The notes under the pieces: model-generated | Told to the model about the DNA's origin: nothing | The model's input: the letters and a program-made list of their open reading frames with translations, nothing else | Databases searched by the model: none | Position numbers and translations under genes: made by a program | Shown here: positions 30,554-42,189 of the stretch, piece by piece | How the letters are laid out: every line of letters starts with the position of its first letter | How positions within the stretch are numbered: the stretch's first letter is position 1 | Assembly (NCBI GenBank): GCA_902775975.1 | Contig: CACYOC010000007.1 | Location: 1 to 64,000, forward strand | Source: an uncultured Bacteroidales bacterium | GTDB lineage: Bacteria > Bacteroidota > Bacteroidia > Bacteroidales > Bacteroidaceae | Direction: 5' to 3' | Length of the DNA: 64,000 nucleotides

Positions 30554-31594
30554 ATGGATAAAGAAACATTCGAACGACAAAAGGCATTTGCTGGAGAGAA
30601 GAAACCCTCCATGCTGCGACGCCGAGTAGGCCACGACTATACCGAACGGCAAATCTATATGGTGACCATGACCACAGAGGGACGACGCCCCCTCTTCGGG
30701 CAGGTGGTAGGCCGTAGCGATGCTCCCGCCGGCGACAACAACGCTCCGCGCATCGTGCTCAGCGAACTGGGCACAAAAGTGCAGCAGGAATGGCTAGGCA
30801 TACCCAATTATTACCCCGAAATCAAAATCATCGCCCTGCAAATGATGCCCGACCATCTGCATGGCATCCTCTTTGTCAAACAGAAAATGCAGAAAGACCT
30901 CAGCCGCGTCATCCGCGGCTTCAAGACAGGCTGCAACCGCGCCTACCGCGCCCTCTTCTCTGCTTCTCCTGCAGTTCCGTGTGTTGCGACTCAGTCGCAA
31001 CAAAGAGCACCCTCCAACCCCAAGGGCTCCCACCCCAAGCACGGCCTTCTCTTCGCTCCAGGCTTTAATGACCAGCTACTGCTTAGCCAAGGCCAGCTGC
31101 AGACGTGGCTGGACTACCTGCGCGACAACCCCCGCCGTCTGCTTATGAAGCGCGAGCACCCCGACCTTTTCCGTGTGCAGCGCAACCTCATCATCAAGGG
31201 GCAGCAGTTTTCCGCTATCGGCAACCGCTTCCTGCTAAACCGCCCTATACGCCAGCAAGTACAATGCTCGCGCAGGTTGACCGAGGAGCAGATAGCAGAA
31301 AAAACGGAAGAAATGCTTTCCCTGGCTCGGCAGGGGGCTGTCCTGGTATCACCCTGTATCTCAAAAGGCGAAAAGCTCATCATGCGGGCTGCCTTCGATG
31401 CAGGCATGCCCCTCATTATCCTACAAGAGAACGGCTTCACAGACCTCGCAAAACCCGGAGGTCAGCGTATGGATGCCTGCGCACGCGGACAACTACTGTT
31501 ATTAGCCCCCTGGGAGCATCACAACGAGCGCACCGCCATCACCCGCAACCAGTGCCTCACCCTCAACGCTCTCGCTCATCAGATTTGCGAATAA
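30554..31594 (+). CDS. REP-associated tyrosine transposase (Y1/HUH) with an extra C-terminal Rossmann-like domain
   Basis: The N-terminal 200 residues are an IS200-like single-strand DNA nuclease. The HUH motif is His101-Leu-His103 (MPDHLHGI) and the catalytic tyrosine is probably Tyr188 in WLDYLRDNPRR. RAYTs act on hairpin repeats and are usually single-copy, domesticated genes without terminal inverted repeats, as here. Residues about 240-346 (AVLVSPCISKGEKLIMRAAFDAGMP, then ACARGQLLLLAPW) look like a DprA/LOG-type Rossmann domain, which is not part of a standard RAYT. A low-complexity insert at about 138-160, containing a 19-bp palindrome, separates two conserved parts of the nuclease. Four hairpin repeats lie upstream. 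Confidence 0.8.
   Translation: MDKETFERQKAFAGEKKPSMLRRRVGHDYTERQIYMVTMTTEGRRPLFGQVVGRSDAPAGDNNAPRIVLSELGTKVQQEWLGIPNYYPEIKIIALQMMPDHLHGILFVKQKMQKDLSRVIRGFKTGCNRAYRALFSASPAVPCVATQSQQRAPSNPKGSHPKHGLLFAPGFNDQLLLSQGQLQTWLDYLRDNPRRLLMKREHPDLFRVQRNLIIKGQQFSAIGNRFLLNRPIRQQVQCSRRLTEEQIAEKTEEMLSLARQGAVLVSPCISKGEKLIMRAAFDAGMPLIILQENGFTDLAKPGGQRMDACARGQLLLLAPWEHHNERTAITRNQCLTLNALAHQICE
30983..31001. repeat. 19-bp perfect palindrome inside the RAYT gene
   Basis: GTTGCGACT-C-AGTCGCAAC has nine paired bases on each side of a single centre base. It encodes VATQSQ in a non-conserved linker of the transposase. Confidence 0.85.
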
Positions 31595-31615
31595 AACAAT
31601 CGTGCCAAATAAAAA

Positions 31616-31644
31616 TCTGCCAACACGACTGATGTGTTGGCAGA
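31616..31644. terminator. Hairpin after the RAYT gene
   Basis: TCTGCCAACAC (31616-31626) pairs with GTGTTGGCAGA (31634-31644). An A-run lies on its 5' side, so the T-run is on the minus strand; for the RAYT transcript it is a strong hairpin without a clear U tract. Confidence 0.55.
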
Positions 31645-31804
31645 AACATTCTTAGAAATTTGGCGATTTATCAGAAGACAAGAATCTAAAAGTGGATGTT
31701 CATCCTATATGTCCTTTTTTACTTCACTTCCATCCTTAGCCCATAGGCATCATCGGCGTGCTATCGTCAGTCATCGACAATGTGCCGCTGGTAGCAGGCT
31801 GCAT

Positions 31805-31836
31805 AGACTGACGACAAAACGACGTGTCGTCAGTCT
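31805..31836. promoter_or_regulatory. 12-bp hairpin just upstream of the beta-galactosidase start
   Basis: AGACTGACGACA (31805-31816) pairs perfectly with TGTCGTCAGTCT (31825-31836), ending 24 bases before the ATG. No T-run follows. It could be an operator or leader hairpin. No consensus promoter was found for this gene. Confidence 0.5.
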
Positions 31837-31854
31837 TTATAGTATAGAGACTAA

Positions 31855-34728
<2,874 letters not shown>

Positions 34729-34762
34729 GCGCATCGGTCAGCCGTGCTGCCCTCCACAAAGA

Positions 34763-34796
34763 AAAGGACGCCCTCAGGTTTGAGAGCGTCCTTATG
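34763..34796 (+). terminator. Terminator after beta-galactosidase
   Basis: AAGGACGC-C-CTCA and TGAG-A-GCGTCCTT pair with one internal mismatch. The region lies between converging genes. Confidence 0.7.
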
Positions 34797-34804
34797 TTGT
34801 TGTA

Positions 34805-37735
34805 TCAGTAACCGAAGGTCTCCTCCGGCGTCAGACGCTTGACGGGGCCTATCTTCTCCAGCGCCTTCATGTCCAGCTCCTTCTCGTTGCCGAGGATGAC
34901 ATAGCGCCACGTCTTATGCGCCATGTGCTGCTGTTCGAAACGCACGATATCCTGCAGCGTCACCTGGTCGAGTGCACGATAGATACGCTCGTTCTGGTCG
35001 TAATCAATGCCGAGGTCTCTGGCCTCTAACCAGGCTGACAGCAGTTCCGACTTCGTAGTGCGGTTGCTGGCAATCTTCTTTGTCACCGCCTCTTTGGCAA
35101 TGCGGAAGGCTCCCTCGCTCTGAGGAATGACATCCAGTATCTGGTGGAACTGACGGATACAGTCCATCATCTTGTCGTTCTGCGAGATGATGTGTACCAG
35201 GGCGTATTCGCAGTCGTCGTCCTTGAATTCGGGGTCTTGATAGCCGGCAAAAGCATTATAGGCCAGACCGCGCGACTCGCGAATCTCCTGGAAGACGACG
35301 CTACCCATATTCCCGCCATAGTACTCGTTGAAGAGCGCCTTCAGGGCTGCCTCCTCGGGATTCCACTTCAGCGGCTCTATGTGATACATCTGCATGTAGA
35401 TGTTCTTCGCATCGTAGGGAGCCAGCAGGATTTCATTCGCGGGGGTCGGCTGCTTGGTGTAGTGCTTGGCCTGAGGAGCAGGTGTCTTTCCTACGGCAGA
35501 ACCGTTGGACCCGGTATGGGCGGCGAGGGCTGCTGAGAGGTCGCCATCGGTCAGCGGACCATAGTAGAGCACGGTGTGCTCATACTCCTTCAGATGCTTC
35601 AGCAGGTCGAGCAGGTCTTGCGGATGGGTCTGCTTCAGCTGTTCGCCCGTCAGGATATTGCGAGCACGGTTATAGGTGCCATACAGGCCATAGGTACGCA
35701 GCACGCCGAAGTTGGCCTGCTGGTCGAGCTTATTGTCTGCACGCGACTTGTTAACGATAGCGATATACTGCTGGTAGGCTTCCGGATCGACCTTGGCACG
35801 CTGCATCAGATGCTCGAGCAACTGCAAAGCCTGCGGCATATTCTCGCTAAGACCCGTCAGCCAGACGGTTATGTTGCGAGCCTCGACGGAGATGTAGTAG
35901 CTGCAAGCCAGCTTATAGAACTGCTGGCGCACCTGCTCGGCGGTCAGCGAGTCTGTGCCTATATAATTAAGGTACGAGGCGGCGTAGTTATAACCCGTAT
36001 TCACCTCGTCGCCGAAGTCGTAGCGGAAGGCCAGCTCAAAGCGCCCGTTCTCCTTGTTCTTGACGGAGACGACAGGTAAGCCGTTGTCTGCCGTAGAGAA
36101 CGTCAGGTCGCGCTGGAAGTCGATGAAGTGCGGCTCGATGGGTTTCACCTCTATCTTCTGAATGTCCTGCACAAACTGGCTCATGGTGTCGCGGTTGGTG
36201 GGGATAGGCGTAATCTCGGGCTTGTCAATCTTCTTCTGGTTGACGTCAACACCCTGGCGCTTATAGACAGCAACATAGTTGTCCTTGAAGTGGCGATTGG
36301 CGAAATCGACGATTTGCTGCTTGGTCATGCCGCTGATGCGGTCGAGTCTCTTGACGCTCTGCTCCCACGACTCGCCATTGACGAAAGACTGGAGGAACAT
36401 GTTGGTGCGCCACGCATTATACTCCATGGCCTGATAGTAGTCTAACTTCAGGTTATTGATAACGCTGGGCAGCAGGTCGTCGCTGAAATCACCCTTCTTC
36501 AACTTCTCCAGTTCGCCCAACAGCAAGGTGCGTACCTCGTCGAGCGACTGTCCCTCACGGGGAGTACCCATCAGCTGGAACGTGGAATAGTCCATCAGCG
36601 GCTCTACACCCGACTGGCCTCGCAGCATCTTCATCTGCTGGTTGATGTCCAGGTCTATGAGTCCTGCCTTGCCGTTGGTCAGCATGTAGTCGATGACCTG
36701 CAGCGTGTCGGTCTGCAGCGAGGAGGCCTTGTCGAAGCGCCAGCCCAGCAGCAGCTGTTCAGCCTCCAGACCAATCACCGTCGTATCGACGGCATGTGTC
36801 AGCTCAGGCTGCTGGGGAAACGCCGGCTGCTGCACCTCTTCCTCGGGAACTGCCTGCCAGTCGCCGAAGTACTTGTCAATCTGGGCAATCACTTCGTCAG
36901 GGTCGAAGTCGCCAGCCATACAGATAGCGGTATTGTTTGGCACGTACCACTTCTTGAAGTAGTTCTTGATATTGGTGATGCTGGGATTCTTCAGGTGAGC
37001 CTGCGTGCCGATAGTGGTCTGTGTACCGTATGGATGCGAGGGAAACAGTTTGTTCATCATGGCGTCGTACATCTTCTCGCTGTCGTTGGCCAGATAGATG
37101 TTATACTCCTCATAGACAGCCTCCAGCTCCGTATGGAATCCACGGATGGTCATGTTCTTGAAACGATCGGCCTCAATCTTCAGCCACGTATCCACCTGGT
37201 TGGAGGGAATATCCTCGACATAGCAAGTACGGTCGTGCCAGGTGTTGGCATTGGTACCCTCGGCACCTATCATCGCCATGAGCTTGTCGTACTCGTTGGG
37301 AATGAAATACTTGGCAGCCAACTGCGACACGCTGTCTATCTCATGGTAAGCCTGCCGGCGTTCGGCAGGGTCTGTCAGCGTGCGGTACTTCTCGTAGCGA
37401 GCCTCGATGTCGGCCAACAGCGGAGCCTCTGCCTCAGGATCGGTAACACCGAACTTGTCAGTACCCTTGAACATCAGGTGCTCCAGATAGTGTGCCAGAC
37501 CAGTAGTCTCGGCAGGGTCGTTCTTAGAACCCGTACGTACCACGATGAATGTCTGGATGCGGGGTTTCTCGTCGTTGACACTGAGATAGACCTTCAGTCC
37601 GTTTTTCAGCGTATAGATACGCGTCTGCAGCGGATCGCCATCGACCGTCTCATATTTATACTTACTGCAACCTGTCAGCAACAGCATGCCCACGAGCACT
37701 ACTGGCAGCCATAACAAACGTTTCATATTCTTCAT
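34805..37735 (-). CDS. M16 (insulinase) family peptidase lipoprotein
   Basis: The 976-residue protein has a lipoprotein signal with lipobox LLTGC (Cys23), so it is membrane-anchored and faces the periplasm or surface. The zinc site HYLEH is at residues 82-86 (GLAHYLEHLMFKGT), with EAVYEEYN as the likely third-ligand helix. Two M16 halves are visible; the second starts about residue 545 (LTFSTADNGLPVVSVKNKEN) and lacks the zinc site. It probably degrades exported peptides or misfolded outer-membrane proteins. It follows the DUF4954 gene after 21 bp. Compared with the M16 protein at 6673-9495, this one is lipidated and diverged in sequence. Met4 is a possible start. Confidence 0.9.
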   Translation of the reverse strand: MKNMKRLLWLPVVLVGMLLLTGCSKYKYETVDGDPLQTRIYTLKNGLKVYLSVNDEKPRIQTFIVVRTGSKNDPAETTGLAHYLEHLMFKGTDKFGVTDPEAEAPLLADIEARYEKYRTLTDPAERRQAYHEIDSVSQLAAKYFIPNEYDKLMAMIGAEGTNANTWHDRTCYVEDIPSNQVDTWLKIEADRFKNMTIRGFHTELEAVYEEYNIYLANDSEKMYDAMMNKLFPSHPYGTQTTIGTQAHLKNPSITNIKNYFKKWYVPNNTAICMAGDFDPDEVIAQIDKYFGDWQAVPEEEVQQPAFPQQPELTHAVDTTVIGLEAEQLLLGWRFDKASSLQTDTLQVIDYMLTNGKAGLIDLDINQQMKMLRGQSGVEPLMDYSTFQLMGTPREGQSLDEVRTLLLGELEKLKKGDFSDDLLPSVINNLKLDYYQAMEYNAWRTNMFLQSFVNGESWEQSVKRLDRISGMTKQQIVDFANRHFKDNYVAVYKRQGVDVNQKKIDKPEITPIPTNRDTMSQFVQDIQKIEVKPIEPHFIDFQRDLTFSTADNGLPVVSVKNKENGRFELAFRYDFGDEVNTGYNYAASYLNYIGTDSLTAEQVRQQFYKLACSYYISVEARNITVWLTGLSENMPQALQLLEHLMQRAKVDPEAYQQYIAIVNKSRADNKLDQQANFGVLRTYGLYGTYNRARNILTGEQLKQTHPQDLLDLLKHLKEYEHTVLYYGPLTDGDLSAALAAHTGSNGSAVGKTPAPQAKHYTKQPTPANEILLAPYDAKNIYMQMYHIEPLKWNPEEAALKALFNEYYGGNMGSVVFQEIRESRGLAYNAFAGYQDPEFKDDDCEYALVHIISQNDKMMDCIRQFHQILDVIPQSEGAFRIAKEAVTKKIASNRTTKSELLSAWLEARDLGIDYDQNERIYRALDQVTLQDIVRFEQQHMAHKTWRYVILGNEKELDMKALEKIGPVKRLTPEETFGY

Positions 37736-37756
37736 CGTTCTTCTACTTTTATTCTA

Positions 37757-39637
37757 TCAGTCTTCATAATCCACCTCGTGGTCGAGCTTCGAGATGAAGT
37801 CGTCGAACACTTCCTGCTCCACGTCGCCCATGTCGAACTCCTTCTGGGCATCCTTGCGGATTTCAGCAATCCACGCACGGCGAGCCTTGATGTAGTCCTC
37901 ACGAATGCGCTGCATGGCAGCATCGTCCAGCGCTTCCAGACCGTAGTAGTCCAGAATCAGGCGATAGGTCCATGACCACTGGTATTCACGGTAGTGCTCG
38001 TTGATGTCATTGAAGCGGTCGAGCACCTCCTGGATGCTCTCAATGCCTCCATTCTTGATGTCGCTGAGCAGACGTTCCTCCTCGCTGACGGGCAACAGCA
38101 GTCCCGACAAGTCGTTCCACTGTCCCTCGCCGACATGGGTTACAGGCAGGAAATTTTCAGGGGAAGGCACTCTGTTGTGCTCCTTCAGCCACTTTAGCTG
38201 ACGCTTCATCACGGCTCCCATATAGATGCGCAAGGCGATATCGTAATACTTGATACCCTTCTTCAGCGACGAGGCGTTGATGATGTACTCCTGGAAGTTA
38301 TACGACGAGACGTTCTTGCCACCGGCTTTCTGCAGCTGCTCCAGAATCTTCTTACCCTGCTCAATCTCGCCGACAGTGAACGGCGACAGCCAGTCGAAGT
38401 TAATGACGGACTTGCGGCAGGAGGCGGGACGCTTGTCGCGCTTCGGCCACTTCTTGATGTCACGATACAGGCCGACGGTCGTGATATTACGACCCGGTAC
38501 GATGTACATCGTCTCGCCATACGCCAACAGATAGGCGAAGGGCAGACAGCGCATATCGGGGTGGTTCATCAGCTTGCCGAAACACACCGAGAAAGCGCCT
38601 ATCTTGGCAGGCATCAGCACGTAGGCACCGCTGGCGGTCTTCGTGCCGCGCTCCAGCGTTCCGTAGTGCAAGGGACCCATCTTGTAAGCGTGGTTCGAGA
38701 AGTTGGTGTTCGAGCCGGCATTGTAGAACGAGAACTCGCCGCCGATGAGCAGGCTCGACTTATGGTGCGATGCCGAGAAGGGTCCGCAGAAGGCGGCACA
38801 CGCCTCGCCATTAGCCATGTAGCTGTTGGCGAAGAACACGCTGGCCTCGGCAGTAAAGCCGTTGGTAATCTGACATGCCTCGCCAACGAAGCAGTCCTGC
38901 ATCTTCACGCTGTTGGTGATGCTGCAGCCGTTGCAGATGATGGAGTTCTCGCAGATGACTCCCGTGCCAATATACACCGAGGCGTCAGCCGACGACATGA
39001 TGGTACAGTCGGAAAGACGGGCGGCGCCATTGATTTCGCAGTCGTCCTTCACCACGGTATTGGTAATCTCCTTCGAGTTGATAATCTTCACGCCATTGCC
39101 GACGGTTCCCCGCTCGGGCTGGGTGAAGCGTATCTCTTCATTGATGAGTCGTGTGATGTTGTCCTTCAGCTGCTTGTCCTTGAAGTATTTCACCATGAAG
39201 GCTGCCAACTGTGAGTTCAGGTTATGGAACAAGATGACGTTGCCGTCACCCATTTCGTTCAACACGCTGACCATGTGGCCCTCGCCGTAGGTTGCACCCT
39301 CGGTGGTCTCCATGGTGGAGATGTTCGAGATGTAGCAGTCGTCGCCAATGGTATAGTTGTTGATGAAGTTGCCCACCTTCTCGATGAGGCAGTCGTCGCC
39401 CACCGTCACATTGCGTAGCGTGGCGTCGTTGATACCCGAGTGCTTGGTAAAGCCCTTAGCCACCTCGACGGTCTTCTCGAACTTACCCAGGCGGATGTCG
39501 CCATAAAGCACTACTCGGTGAAAGTTGTATGGACGGAAGTCCTCATCAACCATCACTCTGTCCCAGTCTTCTGCCCAACAGCTATTGCTCTCGAGCACAC
39601 TGATTTCCTCATTTGTCAAATGTCTGTAGTCTCTCAT
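37757..39637 (-). CDS. DUF4954 family protein (left-handed beta-helix, nucleotidyltransferase-related)
   Basis: The 626-residue protein shows hexapeptide-like turns from about residue 80 to 330 (GDDCLIEKVGNFINNYTIGDDCYI, then VVKDDCEINGAARLSDC). This is the signature of a left-handed beta-helix as in acyl- and nucleotidyl-transferases. It fits the DUF4954 family of Bacteroidota as I remember it, whose reaction is not known. The C-terminal third is helical and charged and ends DFISKLDHEVDYED. There is no signal peptide, so it is cytoplasmic. A sugar-nucleotide or cell-envelope role is a guess from the fold. A -7 box (39664-39671) sits at the edge of a long 7-bp tandem repeat. Confidence 0.75.
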   Translation of the reverse strand: MRDYRHLTNEEISVLESNSCWAEDWDRVMVDEDFRPYNFHRVVLYGDIRLGKFEKTVEVAKGFTKHSGINDATLRNVTVGDDCLIEKVGNFINNYTIGDDCYISNISTMETTEGATYGEGHMVSVLNEMGDGNVILFHNLNSQLAAFMVKYFKDKQLKDNITRLINEEIRFTQPERGTVGNGVKIINSKEITNTVVKDDCEINGAARLSDCTIMSSADASVYIGTGVICENSIICNGCSITNSVKMQDCFVGEACQITNGFTAEASVFFANSYMANGEACAAFCGPFSASHHKSSLLIGGEFSFYNAGSNTNFSNHAYKMGPLHYGTLERGTKTASGAYVLMPAKIGAFSVCFGKLMNHPDMRCLPFAYLLAYGETMYIVPGRNITTVGLYRDIKKWPKRDKRPASCRKSVINFDWLSPFTVGEIEQGKKILEQLQKAGGKNVSSYNFQEYIINASSLKKGIKYYDIALRIYMGAVMKRQLKWLKEHNRVPSPENFLPVTHVGEGQWNDLSGLLLPVSEEERLLSDIKNGGIESIQEVLDRFNDINEHYREYQWSWTYRLILDYYGLEALDDAAMQRIREDYIKARRAWIAEIRKDAQKEFDMGDVEQEVFDDFISKLDHEVDYED

Positions 39638-39663
39638 AAACTTATTGTGTTTGGTTCAATTCT

Positions 39664-39671
39664 CAAATGTA
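39664..39671 (-). promoter_or_regulatory. Probable -7 box (TACATTTG) for the DUF4954 gene
   Basis: TACATTTG on the minus strand lies 27 bp before the ATG and overlaps the edge of the 7-bp tandem array; the -33 region falls inside the array. Confidence 0.5.
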
Positions 39672-39808
39672 AACTGTAAACTGTAAACTATAAACTGTAA
39701 ACTATAAACTGTAAACCGTAAACCGTAAACTGTAAACCGTAAACCGTAAACTGTAAACCGTAAACCGTAAACCGTAAACTGTAAACCGTAAACCGTAAAC
39801 TGTAAACT
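39668..39808. repeat. 7-bp tandem array (GTAAACT / GTAAACC), about 20 units
   Basis: The array fills the spacer between the hflX stop codon and the DUF4954 promoter. Units are GTAAACT, GTAAACC and ATAAACT, in higher-order patterns of two or three. The hflX stop codon lies at its edge. Confidence 0.95.
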
Positions 39809-41141
39809 AATTATCTATATCATACAGGAAGTCGTTATAAGGATACTTCTGAACGTGCAACTCGCGCACCTTCTTATACAGCACCTCGCGGAGCTCGTCG
39901 ATATTCTCCTTAGCACGGGCTGAGATAAACAGGGGTGCGGTAGCAAATTGTTCACCATTCACTTTTCCCTTTTCATTGACTTTCGCCATCCACGTGCGCT
40001 TCAACTCATCCAACGACACGTTCTCACGCTTGGGAGCCGTCAGGTCATCAGCGTCCTGCGGTGTCCAGCGGTAGGCATCAATCTTGTTGAACAACAGTAT
40101 CGAGGGCTTTTCTGCGCAGCCCAGGTCAGCGAGGGTCTTCTCCACGACGGTAATCTGCTCCTCGAAGTCGGGGTGCGAGATATCCACCACGTGTACCAGC
40201 AAGTCTGCCTCGCGCACCTCGTCGAGCGTCGATTTGAAGGAATCCACCAAGTCGGTGGGCAGCTTGCGGATAAACCCTACGGTGTCTGCCAAGAGGAACG
40301 GCAGATTGTCAATGACCATCTTGCGCACCGTCGTGTCCAGCGTGGCGAAGAGCTTGTTCTCGGCAAAGACGTCACTCTTGGCGAGGAGGTTCATCAGCGT
40401 TGATTTGCCCACGTTCGTATAGCCTACCAGTGCCACACGTATCAGGCGACCGCGGTTCTTGCGCTGCGTGGTCTTCTGCTTGTCTATTTCCACCAGGCGC
40501 TCCTTCAGCAGCGAGATGCGCTGGCGAATGATGCGCTGGTCCATCTCCAACTGCGTCTCACCAGGGCCGCGCAGTCCTACGCTACCCTTTCCGCCACCGC
40601 TGCCAGAACCGCCGCCCTGACGCTCTAAGTGCGTCCACAGACGCTGCAGACGGGGCAGCATATAACGGTACTGCGCCAGCTCCACCTGTGTCTTGGCTTC
40701 CGCCGTCTGGGCACGCATGGCAAAGATATCGAGAATCAGCGATGTGCGGTCTAAGATTTTCACCTTCAGCTCTGCCTCGATGTTACGTATCTGCTTGGCG
40801 CTGAGCTCATCGTCGAAGATAACCATACCCACAGGCTGCGGCGTCGGCATGCCGTCCTCAGGTTCGGGAGAACCGGCATCCAACCAGTCGTAGTAGGCAT
40901 CTTCCTGCTGCTTGATATACTGTTTGATTTCGTCGAGCTTACCCTTTCCGACATACGTCACCTGACTCGGTCCCTGCACACGTTGCGTAAAACGCCGCAC
41001 CGTGACAGCTCCTGCAGTGTCAGCCAGAAACTCCAGCTCGTCCAGATATTCCTTCGTCTTCGCCTCGTCCTGCTGCTGCGTAATCAAACCCACCAGCACA
41101 GCGGTCTCAGCCTTGACTTCTGATATGACAAATTCTTTCAT
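39807..41141 (-). CDS. hflX: Ribosome-associated GTPase HflX
   Basis: HflX splits stalled ribosomes. The 444-residue protein has the HflX N-terminal domain with the glycine-rich GGGSGSGGGKGSVGLRGPGE segment and the conserved ETQLEMDQR helix. The G domain has G1 GYTNVGKST, G3 DTVGFIRKLP and G4 NKID, and a C-terminal ISARAKENIDELR. A stretch near residues 385-402 (VNEKGKVNGEQFATAP) interrupts the usual path from the switch region to LFISA. Its DNA is a TTTCAC-type spacer repeat, so it looks like an in-frame insertion. The gene has its own promoter at 41160-41167. Downstream is the 7-bp array. Confidence 0.93.
   Translation of the reverse strand: MKEFVISEVKAETAVLVGLITQQQDEAKTKEYLDELEFLADTAGAVTVRRFTQRVQGPSQVTYVGKGKLDEIKQYIKQQEDAYYDWLDAGSPEPEDGMPTPQPVGMVIFDDELSAKQIRNIEAELKVKILDRTSLILDIFAMRAQTAEAKTQVELAQYRYMLPRLQRLWTHLERQGGGSGSGGGKGSVGLRGPGETQLEMDQRIIRQRISLLKERLVEIDKQKTTQRKNRGRLIRVALVGYTNVGKSTLMNLLAKSDVFAENKLFATLDTTVRKMVIDNLPFLLADTVGFIRKLPTDLVDSFKSTLDEVREADLLVHVVDISHPDFEEQITVVEKTLADLGCAEKPSILLFNKIDAYRWTPQDADDLTAPKRENVSLDELKRTWMAKVNEKGKVNGEQFATAPLFISARAKENIDELREVLYKKVRELHVQKYPYNDFLYDIDN
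39948..39980. repeat. TTCACTTTTCCCTTTTC word repeat inside hflX
   Basis: The words match spacer repeats at 41206-41233 and 62457-62497. In hflX they encode VNEKGKVNGEQ in frame. Confidence 0.6.
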
Positions 41142-41159
41142 TTAAATAAATAACGGCTG

Positions 41160-41167
41160 CAAAGTTA
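41160..41167 (-). promoter_or_regulatory. hflX -7 promoter box (TAACTTTG)
   Basis: TAACTTTG followed by GCAGCC on the minus strand, 18 bp before the start codon. Confidence 0.65.
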
Positions 41168-41205
41168 CAAAAAAAACGGAAATTATTCTATGCGACTGCA
41201 ATTTT

Positions 41206-41233
41206 TTCGCTTTTCACTCTTCACTTTTCACCA
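41206..41233. repeat. CTTTTCACTCTTCAC word repeat in the hflX-nagB spacer
   Basis: Units of TTTTCAC and CTTCAC lie directly upstream of the nagB -7 box, in the expected -33 region. Confidence 0.7.
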
Positions 41234-41241
41234 AAAATTAT

Positions 41242-41249
41242 TACCTTTG
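41242..41249 (+). promoter_or_regulatory. nagB -7 promoter box (TACCTTTG)
   Basis: TACCTTTG followed by GCAGCC, 38 bp before the ATG of nagB. Confidence 0.65.
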
Positions 41250-41286
41250 CAGCCGATAAGACGAAAAACTTTATATTTTTAGACTT

Positions 41287-42081
41287 ATGAGAGTAATTAT
41301 TGAATCTGATTATCAGAAAATGTCACAGTGGGCTGCTGAGCACGTCATCGAGCGTATCAATGCCTTCAAGCCCACTAAGGAGAAGCCCTTCGTGCTGGGT
41401 CTGCCCACTGGTTCTTCTCCTGAGGGAATGTATGCCTGCCTGGTGAAAGCCAACAAGGAAGGTCGTGTTTCATTTAAAAACGTGCTGACGTTCAACATGG
41501 ACGAGTATGTCGGTCTGCCCGAAAGCCATCCCGAGAGCTACCACTCTTTCATGGCTCGCAACCTGTTCGACCACATCGACTGTCCGAAGGAGAACATCCA
41601 CATCCTGAACGGCAACGCCAAAGACTTGGCTGCCGAGTGTGCTCACTACGAGGAAATGATTAAGGAAGCTGGCGGCATCGACCTTTTCATCGGCGGCATT
41701 GGCCCCGACGGTCATATTGCCTTCAACGAGCCCTACAGCTCACTGACCAGCCGTACCCGCGTAAAGACACTTACCTCAGATACCATCATCGCCAACAGCC
41801 GTTTCTTCGACAACGATGTCAACAAGGTGCCCAAGCTGGCGCTGACCGTAGGTGTAGGTACCGTGATGGATGCCCGCGAGGTGATGATCCTTGTCAACGG
41901 CCATCACAAGGCCCGCGCCATGAAGGCTGCCGTAGAGGGTGCTGTTACCCACGAGTGGACTATCTCAGCCCTGCAGATGCACCAGCACGGCATCATCGTT
42001 GCTGACGAGCCTGCCACCGACGAGCTGAAGGTTGCCACCTACAAGTACTTCAAAGACATCGAGAAAGACAATCTCCTGTAA
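41287..42081 (+). CDS. nagB: Glucosamine-6-phosphate deaminase
   Basis: NagB converts glucosamine-6-phosphate to fructose-6-phosphate and ammonia in amino-sugar use. The 264-residue protein has the normal family length. [12 protein letters not shown] forms the phosphate site, NMDEYVGL holds the proton-abstracting Asp, and [11 protein letters not shown] carries the catalytic Asp-His-Glu set. [14 protein letters not shown] and [11 protein letters not shown] are also typical. It is a single-gene unit with its own promoter and a strong terminator; no nagA is adjacent. Confidence 0.96.
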   Translation: MRVIIESDYQKMSQWAAEHVIERINAFKPTKEKPFVLGLPTGSSPEGMYACLVKANKEGRVSFKNVLTFNMDEYVGLPESHPESYHSFMARNLFDHIDCPKENIHILNGNAKDLAAECAHYEEMIKEAGGIDLFIGGIGPDGHIAFNEPYSSLTSRTRVKTLTSDTIIANSRFFDNDVNKVPKLALTVGVGTVMDAREVMILVNGHHKARAMKAAVEGAVTHEWTISALQMHQHGIIVADEPATDELKVATYKYFKDIEKDNLL

Positions 42082-42099
42082 TATCAAACATGAAACGTA

Positions 42100-42128
42100 G
42101 AAGCCTGCCGCTCGGCAGGCTTCTTTTT
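42100..42128 (+). terminator. nagB terminator
   Basis: GAAGCCTGCCG, loop CTC, GGCAGGCTTC, then T6. Confidence 0.92.
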
Positions 42129-42129
42129 T

Positions 42130-42188
42130 CCCCTTAAACTCTTAAACTGACTTTAAACTCTAAACTCTAAACTCTCAACTTTCAACTC
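42130..42188. repeat. TAAACTCTTAAACT word repeat after the nagB terminator
   Basis: Units of (T)TAAACTC and CTCAACTTT fill the spacer up to the stop codon of the acyl-CoA synthetase gene. They resemble the arrays at 39668, 54405 and 58621. Confidence 0.8.
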
Positions 42189-42189
42189 C

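Noticed and set aside
30554..31594. Mobile IS200/IS605 insertion sequence
   Set aside because: There is no partner tnpB and no clear element ends; the gene fits a single-copy RAYT better.
39668..39808. CRISPR array
   Set aside because: The units are seven bases long without spacers, and no cas gene is in the window.
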